The notes under the pieces are model-generated. The model saw only the letters and a program-made list of their open reading frames with translations, searched no databases and was not told the DNA's origin. The position numbers and the translations under genes are program-made. This document shows positions 7,642 through 15,706 of a stretch of 64,000 bases of DNA, piece by piece. How positions within the stretch are numbered: position 1 is the first letter of the stretch; each line of letters opens with the position of its first letter. This stretch comes from JAHFIW01 sp035495855 (GTDB lineage Bacteria > Patescibacteriota > Patescibacteriia > SG8-24). The stretch covers positions 1-64,000 of the forward strand of contig DATJFD010000002.1 in NCBI GenBank assembly GCA_035495855.1, written 5' to 3'.

Positions 7642-8664
7642 CTAGACCGTGAGCAGCAGGCCCTCGTGCGCGGGCACGGTGCGGACGCCCGAGAGACGCC
7701 CGACCGCCGCGGCGATGTTCACGACGTGGCCGTCGTTCGCCGTGGGGTCGTGATGCGTGGTCACGACCGTCCTCGCCTTGGCGAGCTGCGCCACCTCGGC
7801 GATGTACTCGGGATAGGAGTGGCCCCACCCGAGCTTCTGCACGCCGCCCGAGGCGCCGGTGTACTCGTGGAACGTGTACTGGCAGTCGGTGATGAACAGG
7901 TCGGCGTCCTTGGCCAGCTCGACGAGCGGGCGGTGGATGCCGGCGTACGGTTCGTGGTCGGTGCAGAAGGCGACGACCGCGCCCCGGTGCTCGATGCGAT
8001 ATCCGTACGTCTCCTGCGGATGGTTGAGCTTCCGGCAGAGGATGCGGATGTCGCCGCTCGCGGACGGCAGGGTGATGACCCGGCCGTCCCAGACGGTGTC
8101 GAACGACATCCTGAGCGCGGTCTTCTCGAGCTCCCGATGGTCCACGGGGAACATCGGCGCGTTCATCTGCCCGCGCAGCGCGTCCTCGAGGCTCCGGTCC
8201 CACTCCTTCCCTCCGAAGAAGGAGAAGTGGTTGTCGAAGGCGCCCCGCGGCATGTAGAGCTGCGGCCAGAACGGATAGCCCTGGATGTGGTCCCAGTGCA
8301 CGTGGCTCTGGAGGATCGTCCCGCGGATGCCGCGGTCCTTGAGCGTCTGCGGCATGAGGGCCATGCCGAGCTCCCGGATGCCCGTGCCCATGTCGAGCAC
8401 GAGCAGTTCGTCGCCGCAACGGACCTCGACGCAGGTGGTGTTGCCGCCGAACGTCGAGCGGGCCGCGAACGGCAGGTGCTCGCGGGCCCAGGCCTTGAGG
8501 GCCTCGGGATCGCCCTTCGGGGGGAGCGGGCGCTCCTGCCCCATGGCGAGCGCGGCGAGGACCTTGGCCTCGAGCGCGGCGGGGGTGATGGGCGAGGGGA
8601 CGGAACCCCTGACGCCCCAGAAGCGGACGGCGATCGGGGAGGGCGAAGCGGTGCGGTTCGTCAT
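7642..8664 (-). CDS. MBL-fold metallohydrolase
   Basis: 340 residues; ATG at 8664 with AAGGAG 8 nt upstream (a longer in-frame start at 8748 lacks a site and runs into the divergent promoter region). N-terminal FWGVRGSVPSP and the STFGGNTTCVEV block resemble the cAMP phosphodiesterase class II/PhnP branch. The metal motif is SHVHWDHIQG (HxHxDH); further ligand candidates are Asp in CTDHEPY and His in VTTHHDP and PAHEG. Likely a phosphodiesterase or related hydrolase. It is transcribed divergently from a TrmB-type regulator and may be its target (inference). Confidence 0.85.
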   Translation of the reverse strand: MTNRTASPSPIAVRFWGVRGSVPSPITPAALEAKVLAALAMGQERPLPPKGDPEALKAWAREHLPFAARSTFGGNTTCVEVRCGDELLVLDMGTGIRELGMALMPQTLKDRGIRGTILQSHVHWDHIQGYPFWPQLYMPRGAFDNHFSFFGGKEWDRSLEDALRGQMNAPMFPVDHRELEKTALRMSFDTVWDGRVITLPSASGDIRILCRKLNHPQETYGYRIEHRGAVVAFCTDHEPYAGIHRPLVELAKDADLFITDCQYTFHEYTGASGGVQKLGWGHSYPEYIAEVAQLAKARTVVTTHHDPTANDGHVVNIAAAVGRLSGVRTVPAHEGLLLTV

Positions 8665-8741
8665 GGCTCTGTCTCCTTGGGTTGCGGCCTTGGCGGCCTG
8701 GTTGGAAAGAACTGTTGCCACCGTACCTGAAACCGTGCTAC

Positions 8742-8749
8742 TGTACAAT
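8742..8749 (+). promoter_or_regulatory. -10 region of the TrmB-type regulator
   Basis: TG-TACAAT lies 25 nt before the regulator's ATG. The following AT-rich stretch contains GTTAATAAC, a short palindrome that could be an operator. The interval also separates this gene from the divergent MBL gene. Confidence 0.5.
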
Positions 8750-8774
8750 TAGTGTTAATAACGATTAGACAACT

Positions 8775-9539
8775 ATGCGACCGCACGATGTCCTTCAGCG
8801 CCTGGGCCTGTCCGATTCCGAGATCGCCATCTATCTGGAACTGTCCGCGAGCGGCGCGCTGACCGCGGCCGAGCTCGTGAAGGCCACGCGCGGGAAGCGC
8901 CCGACCGTCTATTACGCGCTGCGTCAGCTCATCGACCGCGGCCTGTGCCACAAGGCCGGCGGCGCGGGCGTGGAGCGGTTCCAGGCCGAGCCCGCCAAGG
9001 CGCTCCGCCGCGTGCTCGACGAGCGCGAACGCGAACACGCGCAGCTGGGAAAGGACATCGACGCGATCATCCCGCTGTTCGCCAGGAAGGGCGAAGCGGC
9101 GGAAGGCATGCCGGGCGTGCAGTTCTACGAAGGCGAGGCGGCGATGCGGCAGGCGATCACGGACACGCTCTACTGCCGTTCGCGGCACATCGATTCGCTG
9201 GCGCCCGCGGACAATTTCTTCTTCCAGGCCGGGAGGGCCTTCGGGGCCGACTACGTCCGCGAGCGCGTGGCGCGCAAGATCACGACGCGGAACCTCTGGG
9301 AGAAGGCGCTCGACCCGGCGACGATGCGTTCCTCGTACGCCGGCGTGTCGCAGGTCCGCATCCTTCCCAAGGGGATGCACGGCCGGTTCCGCACGACCGT
9401 CTTCGCGTACGACGACGTGGTGCTCTATATCTCCAGCAAGAAGAACGGTTACGCGCTGCTCGTCCGTTCGAAGGAGCACGTCGAGCTGGTGCGCGCGATG
9501 TACGACGCGCTGTGGGACGTGGCGACGCCCGTGAAATAG
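8775..9539 (+). CDS. TrmB-family transcriptional regulator
   Basis: 254 residues. The N-terminal winged helix-turn-helix (about residues 5-75: LGLSDSEIAIYLELS, then RPTVYYALRQLIDRGLC) is typical of TrmB/sugar-type archaeal and CPR regulators. A coiled stretch (ALRRVLDEREREHAQLGKD) leads to a C-terminal sensing domain similar to the phospholipase D-like TrmB ligand domain (QFYEGEAAMRQAITDTL, FRTTVFAYDDVVLYIS). It may control itself or the divergent MBL hydrolase. The ligand is unknown. Confidence 0.85.
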   Translation: MRPHDVLQRLGLSDSEIAIYLELSASGALTAAELVKATRGKRPTVYYALRQLIDRGLCHKAGGAGVERFQAEPAKALRRVLDEREREHAQLGKDIDAIIPLFARKGEAAEGMPGVQFYEGEAAMRQAITDTLYCRSRHIDSLAPADNFFFQAGRAFGADYVRERVARKITTRNLWEKALDPATMRSSYAGVSQVRILPKGMHGRFRTTVFAYDDVVLYISSKKNGYALLVRSKEHVELVRAMYDALWDVATPVK

Positions 9540-9549
9540 ACCGTCGACG

Positions 9550-9622
9550 GAGAAAAAAGGGAAAAGCCAAAAGTTAGAGGATGTTCTTCCTCTAAACTTT
9601 TTTCTTTTCTCTTTTCCCTCGA
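9550..9622. repeat. Word-type inverted repeat acting as terminator (family B)
   Basis: AAAAAAGGGAAAAGCCAAAAG / TTAGAGGA pairs with TCCTCTAAACTTTT / TCTTTTCCC. Purine-rich left arm, pyrimidine-rich right arm, as in the other copies. Confidence 0.75.
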
Positions 9623-9704
9623 TGGGCGTCGCGGTCGGAACGATTGACCGTCCGGGCCGCTCGTGCCACACTCGTGCCGTGTTCTTTTTCAGGAGGTGCT
9701 TTCC

Positions 9705-10472
9705 ATGACGGACGACCGACGCTTCGAGACCGTTTTTCGCGAGAACATCCGCAGGCGCAGCCGCACCGCGTCCGGGCAGGACAAGGGCAGCGAGACGAGC
9801 AAGAGCAAGAAACCGCTCGCGCTCCAGGGCGAGGCGCTCGCCGCCAAGGTCGCGGCCAACACCGAGAGGCTCGTCGCCGACGTCGCCGCGACCGCGGACC
9901 GCTGGGCCGCGAACATGCCGATCAAGACCGGCGACGCCCTCTGCGAGGCCTGCGAACGGTGGTTCGACATCGTGAACGACGGCCTCTACGGCCCGGGCGC
10001 GTACGCGGACGAGTTCGCCGCGCTCGAGAAGGACGCGGCCAAGGTCGGCCCGCTGCTCGAGCTCCCGCTCTCGGTCAACCGCCGCTACCGTCTCTGGACG
10101 CCGGGGTACACGACCATCAAGGTCCCGCCCGTGCTGCTCGAGACGTTCATGAGCGCCTTCTACGACCTCCTCGGCGGCATGCTCTTCGACGCCGGTTTCG
10201 TCCGCGAGCCGGACGAACCCGCCGACCTGGCGCAGGGCGCCGCGATCATGGCCTACGCCGACCTCATGATGGACGGCGAGCTCCATCCCTGGATGGACGG
10301 CTGCGGCCGCGTCTCGACCGCGCTCGTCATGGCCGTCGCGCGTTCGCTCGGCCTTCCGCCGCCGCTCTTCGCGGAAACGAAGGACGGCCACTACGCCACC
10401 ATCCGCGATCTCATGCCGCACACCGAATACTTCGTCGCCGCTATGCGGCGCGGGGCCGAACACCGGCCCTGA
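9705..10472 (+). CDS. Divergent Fic-domain-like protein
   Basis: 255 residues; ATG at 9705 with AGGAGG 9 nt upstream. The first ~60 residues are charged and probably disordered (SKSKKP). The core has a Fic-like active loop, HPWMDGCGRVST from His194. Canonical Fic is HPFxxGNGRxxR: the His, Pro, acidic residue, Gly and GR are kept, Asn becomes Cys and the last Arg becomes Thr. The helix after it (ALVMAVARSLGLPP) also fits. If active it would transfer AMP or another phosphate group to a protein; the altered loop makes a changed or lost activity possible. Confidence 0.6.
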   Translation: MTDDRRFETVFRENIRRRSRTASGQDKGSETSKSKKPLALQGEALAAKVAANTERLVADVAATADRWAANMPIKTGDALCEACERWFDIVNDGLYGPGAYADEFAALEKDAAKVGPLLELPLSVNRRYRLWTPGYTTIKVPPVLLETFMSAFYDLLGGMLFDAGFVREPDEPADLAQGAAIMAYADLMMDGELHPWMDGCGRVSTALVMAVARSLGLPPPLFAETKDGHYATIRDLMPHTEYFVAAMRRGAEHRP

Positions 10473-10477
10473 ACGAA

Positions 10478-10504
10478 CTCCCGCCGTCCGGCGGGATTTT
10501 TTTG
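10478..10504 (+). terminator. Terminator of the Fic-like gene
   Basis: TCCCGCC-GTCC-GGCGGGA plus T7. Confidence 0.85.
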
Positions 10505-10506
10505 CA

Positions 10507-10536
10507 TGAAAAAATGCCCCTCGCGCGAGGGGCATG
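10507..10536 (-). terminator. Terminator of the convergent membrane gene
   Basis: Minus strand: TGCCCCTCGC-GCGAGGGGCA followed by T6. Confidence 0.85.
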
Positions 10537-10537
10537 T

Positions 10538-11209
10538 TCAGTGCACGACCTTTTCCTTGTCGGGCGCGGTGTTGATGCGCGCGTCGTGCTCCGCGGGGAC
10601 GGTCTCTTCGGTCGCGGGTCCGGATGCGGTGACGTCGACGGTGACGCGCACCTGGACCGGCGGCGGAACGGGATCGGCCGGCGGCGGAGGCTCGAAGACG
10701 GGCACGGCCGCGGGAAGCGGCGGCGGCTCGATGAAGGCCGGCGGCTCGGCCTCGCGCGCGGCCATCGCGGGCAGCGCCTTCGGCGCCTTGGCGGCGCGCG
10801 GCTTGCGCTGCCGCTTCGGGCCTTCGAGCCTGCGAATGACCTTGTCGACCCGCTTCTCCTCCTTGAGGATGCTGGCCTCGAGCGCCTTGTAGCGGTCCGC
10901 CTTGTGCTGGCCCGTGAGCCTGCGGATGACCTTGTCGGGACCGAGCAGACCGCCGATCACGAGCAGGTTCCACGCGGCCCAGACCGGCCAGCCGAGCGTC
11001 ATCAAGGTCCGAAAGAGGACGTCGCCTTCGTTGATGGCTCCCACGAGGGGCGCGTTCGGGTCGCCGACCTTGCCGCGGACGTGGTTCACCGGGAAGCAGA
11101 GGAAGGATTCGAGCGACTCGGAGTCGCCCTTCTTCCAGACCTTGGCGGTCTTCTTCCCGAGCTGGAAACCGGTCTGTACGTACAGGATCGTGAACAAGAG
11201 CCAAAGCAT
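10538..11209 (-). CDS. Small membrane protein with proline-rich tail
   Basis: 223 residues; AAGGAGG lies 7 nt before the ATG. Two hydrophobic segments (residues 1-17 and about 69-88, the second ending IGGLLGPD) anchor it. The middle is basic and helical (QHKADRYKALEASILKEEKR). The last 80 residues are rich in Pro, Ala and Val (PPPADPVPPPVQV) and probably disordered. No family recognised; a lineage-specific envelope protein. Confidence 0.6.
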   Translation of the reverse strand: MLWLLFTILYVQTGFQLGKKTAKVWKKGDSESLESFLCFPVNHVRGKVGDPNAPLVGAINEGDVLFRTLMTLGWPVWAAWNLLVIGGLLGPDKVIRRLTGQHKADRYKALEASILKEEKRVDKVIRRLEGPKRQRKPRAAKAPKALPAMAAREAEPPAFIEPPPLPAAVPVFEPPPPADPVPPPVQVRVTVDVTASGPATEETVPAEHDARINTAPDKEKVVH

Positions 11210-11296
11210 CGTCGCCTCCTTGATTTCGGGGTCTTCGGACGAAAAGGAACGTTTCGTTCGATACTAGCGTCCCTGCGGGAGGTCGTCAATATGGGA

Positions 11297-11397
11297 GGGG
11301 CAGAGAACGAAGAACAGAGAACAAAGACGTCCGGCCGAGGCCGGACGCGAAGTGTAGATCCCTGATCCCTGATACCTGTTCCCTGTTACCTCTTCCT
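11297..11397. repeat. Word-type repeat with nested hairpin (family B)
   Basis: AGAACGAAGAACAGAGAAC words, then hairpin GTCCGGCC-GAGG-GGCCGGAC region, then CTGATCCCTGATACCTG words. It lies at the 3' end of the fatty-acid-hydroxylase-like gene and can serve as its terminator. Confidence 0.65.
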
Positions 11398-12075
11398 CCG
11401 CAGGTCGCGCGCGTCGATGACGTCCTTCGGAAGGATGGTGCCGAGCACCCAGTCGGCGAACGGCAGCGTGACGTTGAAGTTCCATCGGTTCATGAGCGCC
11501 GGATCGTGGTGCCGCGCGTGGTGCGCGGACAGCCGGCGGATGAGCGGGACCTTCTGCACCGGATGCGACGGCGGGAGATGGTAGCAGAGGTGCGTGACCT
11601 CGTAGGCGACCACGTAGAGCGCCTGCGACACGAGCGCCAGCCAGCCCACGTTCGGGCCGAAGAGCATCCCGATCGCGAGCGCCAGCGGCGAGGCCGAGAC
11701 GACGATGCCGAGCACGCCGCGCGCCGGGATGAGCACGAAGGCGAACTCCCGGACGTTCCGCACGGCCATGTCCTCCCAGCGGTAGAGCCGGTGATGGAGC
11801 GGCGTGTGCTTCTCGTACAGGATGCGGAACGGCCAGCGCGGGCGGTGCAAGATGTTCTTGTGCGCCCACCACTCGAAGAAGTTCGAGAAGATGAGCATCG
11901 CGGGAACGACGAGGAAGTCGTGCCAGCGGAGCCCGTGCAGGTGCGATACGGCGATGGCGGTGGCGAGGACGCCGACGCCGAGGGTGCCGCAGAGATGTCC
12001 GTAGGGCGAGTACCACCGCGGGATCGCGGCGAGCTGCTGGGCGCGGAAGGCCGCGTCCTTGTCCGCGTCGGGCAT
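11386..12075 (-). CDS. Fatty-acid hydroxylase/sterol desaturase-superfamily membrane protein, paralog 1
   Basis: 229 residues; ATG at 12075 with AAGGAGG 7 nt upstream. Four hydrophobic segments with the superfamily's histidine clusters: HKNILHRP, KHTPLHHRLY, THLCYHL and HHARHHDP, which bind a di-iron centre. The enzyme class hydroxylates or desaturates lipids at the membrane. Its closest relative in the window is at 13557, and the two flank the HD/RibA pair. The lipid substrate is unknown; CPR cells often take lipids from hosts, so modification of acquired lipids is a reasonable inference. Confidence 0.85.
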   Translation of the reverse strand: MPDADKDAAFRAQQLAAIPRWYSPYGHLCGTLGVGVLATAIAVSHLHGLRWHDFLVVPAMLIFSNFFEWWAHKNILHRPRWPFRILYEKHTPLHHRLYRWEDMAVRNVREFAFVLIPARGVLGIVVSASPLALAIGMLFGPNVGWLALVSQALYVVAYEVTHLCYHLPPSHPVQKVPLIRRLSAHHARHHDPALMNRWNFNVTLPFADWVLGTILPKDVIDARDLRRKR

Positions 12076-12224
12076 GGTCTGCCTCCTTGGATGGGCGTTG
12101 ACAAAAGGGCGGGTACATCGAGCGTACGGCGGTTCCACGCGGTCCGTCAAACCGGCGCGCGTGTCCTGCGCGACGTCCCGGAACCGACGGGCGAAGGCCG
12201 CCGGTATCCGGGATCCGGCTGCTT

Positions 12225-12233
12225 TGGTACAAT
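12225..12233 (+). promoter_or_regulatory. Extended -10 promoter, leaderless-type
   Basis: TGG-TACAAT ends 9 nt before the ATG at 12243, so the transcript should begin within a few bases of the start codon. Confidence 0.65.
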
Positions 12234-12242
12234 CGAACTCCT

Positions 12243-12842
12243 ATGGATTTCGCGGAACGGAGGGACAAGGCGCTCGCGCTCATACAGCGCGTGCATGAGG
12301 GGCAGACGCGCGCGGACGGGTCGGTGCCGGCCTGGCATCATCTCGACCGGGTGTCGTTGCTGTTGCGGCTCGTGCTCGAGGCGTCGGGCGAGGGGACCGA
12401 CGAGGAACGCGAGGACATCGCGCTCGCCGGGCTCGGACACGACGCGGTCGAGGACACCGAGGTCACGGAGGAGGAACTGCGCGAAGCGTTCGGCGAACGG
12501 GGAGTCGCGCTCATCATGGGCATGACCAACCGGCTGGGCGACGACGAGGACGTCGCGCCGTACGTGCGCCAGGTCGCCGCGGCCGAGGAGGGCGTGCGGC
12601 TCATCAAGCTCGCCGACCTCTACGACAACTGCACCAGCGTGCTCTACGACCTGTTCGTGCTCAAGCCGCAATGGGCCGAGGGCTGGTTCCTGCCGATCGT
12701 CGAGCCGATGATCGCGGCCGTGCTGCCGACGACGTTCACGCGTTTTCCCGCCGCGGCCGAACGGCTCAAGGCGATGGTCCGTTCCTCGCACGCCATGCTC
12801 AAGAACGAATGCGTCCGCTATAAGGAACGCGGCGTCGTATGA
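12243..12842 (+). CDS. HD-domain protein resembling small alarmone hydrolases
   Basis: 199 residues. HD motifs in order: WHHLDRV, GLGHDAVEDT (metal-binding His-Asp) and IKLADLYDN, the pattern of the RelA/SpoT hydrolase domain and MESH1-like enzymes. No synthetase or regulatory domains are present, so it would be a stand-alone (p)ppGpp or related pyrophosphohydrolase. The downstream ribA start overlaps its stop by 4 bp (ATGA), so the two are co-transcribed. Confidence 0.8.
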   Translation: MDFAERRDKALALIQRVHEGQTRADGSVPAWHHLDRVSLLLRLVLEASGEGTDEEREDIALAGLGHDAVEDTEVTEEELREAFGERGVALIMGMTNRLGDDEDVAPYVRQVAAAEEGVRLIKLADLYDNCTSVLYDLFVLKPQWAEGWFLPIVEPMIAAVLPTTFTRFPAAAERLKAMVRSSHAMLKNECVRYKERGVV

Positions 12843-13456
12843 AGAAGTCTTCCCGCGGGAAAAAAGGCCTCGTGCTCTCGGAAGCGGCGAACCTGCCGAC
12901 GCGCATCGGCGTCTGGAAGGCGGTCGCCTTTTACGATCCCGCCGACAAGGCCGGGGGAGAGACGCATGTCGCGCTCATCTACGGCGACGTCGCCGGCCGC
13001 GACGGTCTGCTCGTGCGCGTGCAGTCGGAATGCCTGACGAGCGAGGTGTTCGGTTCCCTGAAGTGCGATTGCGACGAGCAGCTGAAGCTCTCGATGCGGC
13101 GCATCGTCCGCGCCGGGCGCGGCGTCATCGTCTATCTCCGCCAGGAAGGCCGCGGCATCGGCATCTTCAACAAGATCCGAGCCTACCATCTGCAGGACCA
13201 CGGGCTCGACACCGTCGAGGCGAACAGGAAGCTCGGTCTGCCGATCGATTCCCGCGCGTACCGCCCCGCGGCGCAGATACTCGAGAAGCTCGGCGTGTGT
13301 TCCATCAGGCTCATGACCAACAACCCGCTCAAAGTGAAGGGATTGGCCGCGGAGGGCGTGAAGATCGACGGCCGCGTGCCGGTGCGTTCCAAGCCGAACA
13401 AGTACGACCGGAAGTACCTCGCCGTGAAGAAGAAGCGGATGGGACACGATCTGTGA
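12839..13456 (+). CDS. ribA: GTP cyclohydrolase II
   Basis: 205 residues. Opens imidazole ring of GTP in the first step of riboflavin synthesis. The zinc site is visible as CLTSEVFGSLKCDC (C-x10-C-x-C), followed by YLRQEGRGIGIFNKI, typical of RibA, and LGVCSIRLMTNNPLK. Length fits a stand-alone RibA without a fused RibB. Overlaps the HD gene by 4 bp. No other riboflavin gene is in the window, so the pathway may be partial or the genes lie elsewhere. Confidence 0.92.
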   Translation: MKKSSRGKKGLVLSEAANLPTRIGVWKAVAFYDPADKAGGETHVALIYGDVAGRDGLLVRVQSECLTSEVFGSLKCDCDEQLKLSMRRIVRAGRGVIVYLRQEGRGIGIFNKIRAYHLQDHGLDTVEANRKLGLPIDSRAYRPAAQILEKLGVCSIRLMTNNPLKVKGLAAEGVKIDGRVPVRSKPNKYDRKYLAVKKKRMGHDL

Positions 13457-13459
13457 TGC

Positions 13460-13531
13460 GGGGAGGGGAAAAGGGGTAAAGGGGCAGAGGGACAACGCTT
13501 TACCCCTCTACCCCTTTCCCCCTTACAAAAA
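13460..13531. repeat. Word-type inverted repeat (family B)
   Basis: GGGGAAAAGGGGTAAAGGGG pairs with CCCCTTTCCCCCTT region around GCTTTACCCC. Confidence 0.75.
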
Positions 13532-13532
13532 G

Positions 13533-13557
13533 AAAACCCGCCAACAGGCGGGTGTTT
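13533..13557 (-). terminator. Terminator of fatty-acid-hydroxylase-like paralog 2
   Basis: Minus strand ACCCGCC-TGTT-GGCGGGT followed by T4. Confidence 0.8.
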
Positions 13558-14237
13558 CAGTCATCGAAGGTCGTGTCCGGTTCGCGCGGCGCGGCGGGCG
13601 GCGCGATGGTCCGGAGCAGCCAGTCCGTGAGCGGGATGGAGACGTTGAGGTTCCATTTCCGCATCAGTCGTGGATCGTGGTGCCGCGCATGATGGCGGCC
13701 CCAGCGGCGGATGAGGCCGAGCTTGCCGATCGGATGCCCCGCGGGCAGGTGGTACGAGAGATGGAGAAGCTCGTAGGCCGCCAGGTAGAGCGATTCGGTG
13801 GCGAGCGCCAGCCAGCCGGCGTTGGCGCCGAAGACCAGCGCGGGGACGAGCGCGACGAGCGCGGCGGCCAGGGCCACGACCGAGAAGGTCGCGGGGCCGA
13901 GCAATACGAGCGGCAGTTCGCGCCAGTCGCGGACGGCCATCGTCTCCTCGCGGTACAGGCGATGGTGCTCGAGCGTGTGCTTCTTGTAGATGAAGCCGCC
14001 GAGCCGGGGCCGGTGCAGCACCTCGCGGTGGATGAGCCACTCGAAGGCGTTGGCGACGAGGAAGGTCGCGGGAACGACCAGCCATTCGAGCGCGCGGACG
14101 TCGTGCAGGCGCAGGGTCGCGATGATCGCGGCGGCCAGGCCGATGCCGGGCGCGATGCAGACGTGCCCGAGCGGCGAGTACCACCGCGGGACATGGGACA
14201 GGAGCGAAAGCCGGAGTTCTTCACGCTTGTCGGACAT
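13557..14237 (-). CDS. Fatty-acid hydroxylase/sterol desaturase-superfamily membrane protein, paralog 2
   Basis: 226 residues; ATG at 14237 with GGAGG 8 nt upstream. The layout matches the gene at 11386: WYSPLGHVC near the N-terminus, then HREVLHRP, KKHTLEHHRLY, LLHLSYHL and HHARHHDP. Four membrane segments. The two paralogs are not adjacent; they bracket the HD/ribA operon on the opposite strand. Probably acts on membrane lipids or a carotenoid-like compound; the substrate cannot be told. Confidence 0.85.
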   Translation of the reverse strand: MSDKREELRLSLLSHVPRWYSPLGHVCIAPGIGLAAAIIATLRLHDVRALEWLVVPATFLVANAFEWLIHREVLHRPRLGGFIYKKHTLEHHRLYREETMAVRDWRELPLVLLGPATFSVVALAAALVALVPALVFGANAGWLALATESLYLAAYELLHLSYHLPAGHPIGKLGLIRRWGRHHARHHDPRLMRKWNLNVSIPLTDWLLRTIAPPAAPREPDTTFDD

Positions 14238-14302
14238 GGGTGCCTCCATGCGGGAGGGCCGATGAAAGGAACACGGGATGAACTTACCTTTATGAAATAT
14301 AA

Positions 14303-14472
14303 AAGACCAGAGTACAGAGGACGGAGGGAGACCAAAGAGCAAAGGGCAAAGTAAGATCAGAGAACAAAGAGGCCGCCGCCTCGTCGTGAACGAGGCGGCG
14401 GCCTCTGCTCTTTGTCCTCACTTTGTACTTTGATCTCCTTTCTCCCTCTGCCCTCCATTCTCTGAACTCTCA
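14303..14472. repeat. Long word-type inverted repeat with nested hairpin (family B)
   Basis: AAGACCAGAGTACAGAGGAC and ACCAAAGAGCAAAGGGC words on the left pair with TTTGTCCTCACTTTGTACTT and TCTCTGAACTCT on the right. In the centre is a perfect hairpin, GAGGCCGCCGCCTCG and its complement. Confidence 0.8.
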
Positions 14473-14476
14473 TAGA

Positions 14477-14503
14477 AGAAAAAGACCCGCCTCAGCGGGT
14501 CTT
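14477..14503 (-). terminator. Terminator overlapping the GNAT stop codon
   Basis: Minus strand AAGACCCGC-TGA-GGCGGGTCTT then T tract; the TGA is the gene's stop codon. Confidence 0.85.
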
Positions 14504-14839
14504 GAAGTCGATCCTGAATTCCTTTCCCTGGTCCTTGAAGCCCAGCTTCAGGTACAGGGCATGGACCTTCTCGCGTTCGTGGCGGCTCGTGGCCACCAGC
14601 TTGTAGCACCCGCGCCTGCGGGCCTCGCTGATGACGCGCTGCACGAGCGCGGTCCCGACGGAGCCGCCGCGGTGCTCCGGTTCGACGAACACGTCCTCCA
14701 TGAACCCGAACGGGCGGTCGTGGAGCTTGTTCCACAGCACGTAGAGGAACGCGCGGCCGACGATCTTCCCCTTCACCGCGCGGGTGATGAGGATGCCGCT
14801 GGCCGGCGCCCTCGTGATGGTGAGGTGCATGCGCGACAT
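14492..14839 (-). CDS. GNAT-family N-acetyltransferase
   Basis: 115 residues; ATG at 14839 with AAGGAGGAG 4 nt upstream. The acetyl-CoA loop is visible in EHRGGSVGTALVQRV, followed by the C-terminal GNAT strand-helix (CYKLVATSRHEREKVHALYLKLGFK). Short single-domain GNAT. Lies 11 nt after the upstream minus-strand gene, so the two form an operon. Acceptor substrate unknown. Confidence 0.85.
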   Translation of the reverse strand: MSRMHLTITRAPASGILITRAVKGKIVGRAFLYVLWNKLHDRPFGFMEDVFVEPEHRGGSVGTALVQRVISEARRRGCYKLVATSRHEREKVHALYLKLGFKDQGKEFRIDFKTR

Positions 14840-14850
14840 GGCTCCTCCTT

Positions 14851-15453
14851 TCAGGTGCCCGAGAGCACGTACCAGACGCCTTCGTCGTGCTCGCGGAACG
14901 GTTCGACGAGCGGAACGAACGACGGGAGCAGGCGGATGAGCGGTTCGAGCGCGTCGGCTTCGCGCCGCCCTTCGGCCGCGAAGGCCGTGAAAGCGCTGAG
15001 CGCGTACCGCACGGTATCCCAGCACGGGGCCTGCGCCAGCGCGCCGGCGTCCTTGAGTGACCGGCGCAGGGCCGCCTCGAGCCCGTCGCCGAGCGCGGCC
15101 GCGAAGGCCATCTCGAAACGCGGGTTCGAAAGCGCGGGCGTGCGTTCGCCGTCGTAGCGCGCCCGCAGGCGGTCGTACAGGAACGCATGGTCCGGCGCCG
15201 GTTCCCATAGCGGTTCGCGGTGCGGGATGCAGGCGGCCATGAACACGCAGCCGCGCGCATGGAACTTGCCGGCGTGCCACAGCGCCGTGGCGATGCCGCC
15301 GACGTCCGCGCACGAGCCGCGGTCGAGCGGATAAGCGCCGGACGCCGCGATGGCGAAGAACGGTTCGAGGGCGGCGAGCGCGCGCTCGACGCCGGACGGG
15401 GTGCCGCCGTGCGCGAGCAGATCGCGCCGCAGCGCTTCGGGTTCGGTCTTCAT
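14851..15453 (-). CDS. Lineage-specific ~200-residue paralog family, member 2
   Basis: 200 residues; ATG at 15453 with GGAGG 9 nt upstream. Helical soluble protein. N-terminal LAALEPFFAIAASGAYPLD and C-terminal LEPLIRLLPSFVPLVEP...VWYVLS match the proteins at 55879 and 56540, and more weakly 5567. In an operon with the GNAT. No known family recognised; function unknown. Confidence 0.75.
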   Translation of the reverse strand: MKTEPEALRRDLLAHGGTPSGVERALAALEPFFAIAASGAYPLDRGSCADVGGIATALWHAGKFHARGCVFMAACIPHREPLWEPAPDHAFLYDRLRARYDGERTPALSNPRFEMAFAAALGDGLEAALRRSLKDAGALAQAPCWDTVRYALSAFTAFAAEGRREADALEPLIRLLPSFVPLVEPFREHDEGVWYVLSGT

Positions 15454-15534
15454 GATGTCGCCTCCGCAGGGATGGGAAAGAACGGCGCTTCCGCGCCCAC
15501 CCGACCTTACTTGAGAATCGGTGAAAGTCAATCG

Positions 15535-15668
15535 TATGAAAGACCAAAGAACACAGAACAAAGACGAAAGATCAGAGACAAAAGACCAGAGACGTTGGGT
15601 CGCCACCGGCGTCCTTGTTCTTTTTTCTTTGGTCTTTCATCTCTGTTCTTTGTTCTCTGGTCTTTAAT
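15535..15668. repeat. Word-type inverted repeat (family B)
   Basis: GAAAGACCAAAGAACACAGA and related words pair with TCTGTTCTTTGTTCTCTGG; a GGTCGCCACCGGCGTCC core lies between. Confidence 0.8.
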
Positions 15669-15674
15669 TGCAAA

Positions 15675-15704
15675 AGAAAAACCCCGCACGCGTGTGCGGG
15701 GAAA
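15675..15704 (-). terminator. Terminator of the serine protease gene
   Basis: Minus strand CCCCGCACA-CG-CGTGCGGGG followed by T5. Confidence 0.85.
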
Positions 15705-15706
15705 CG

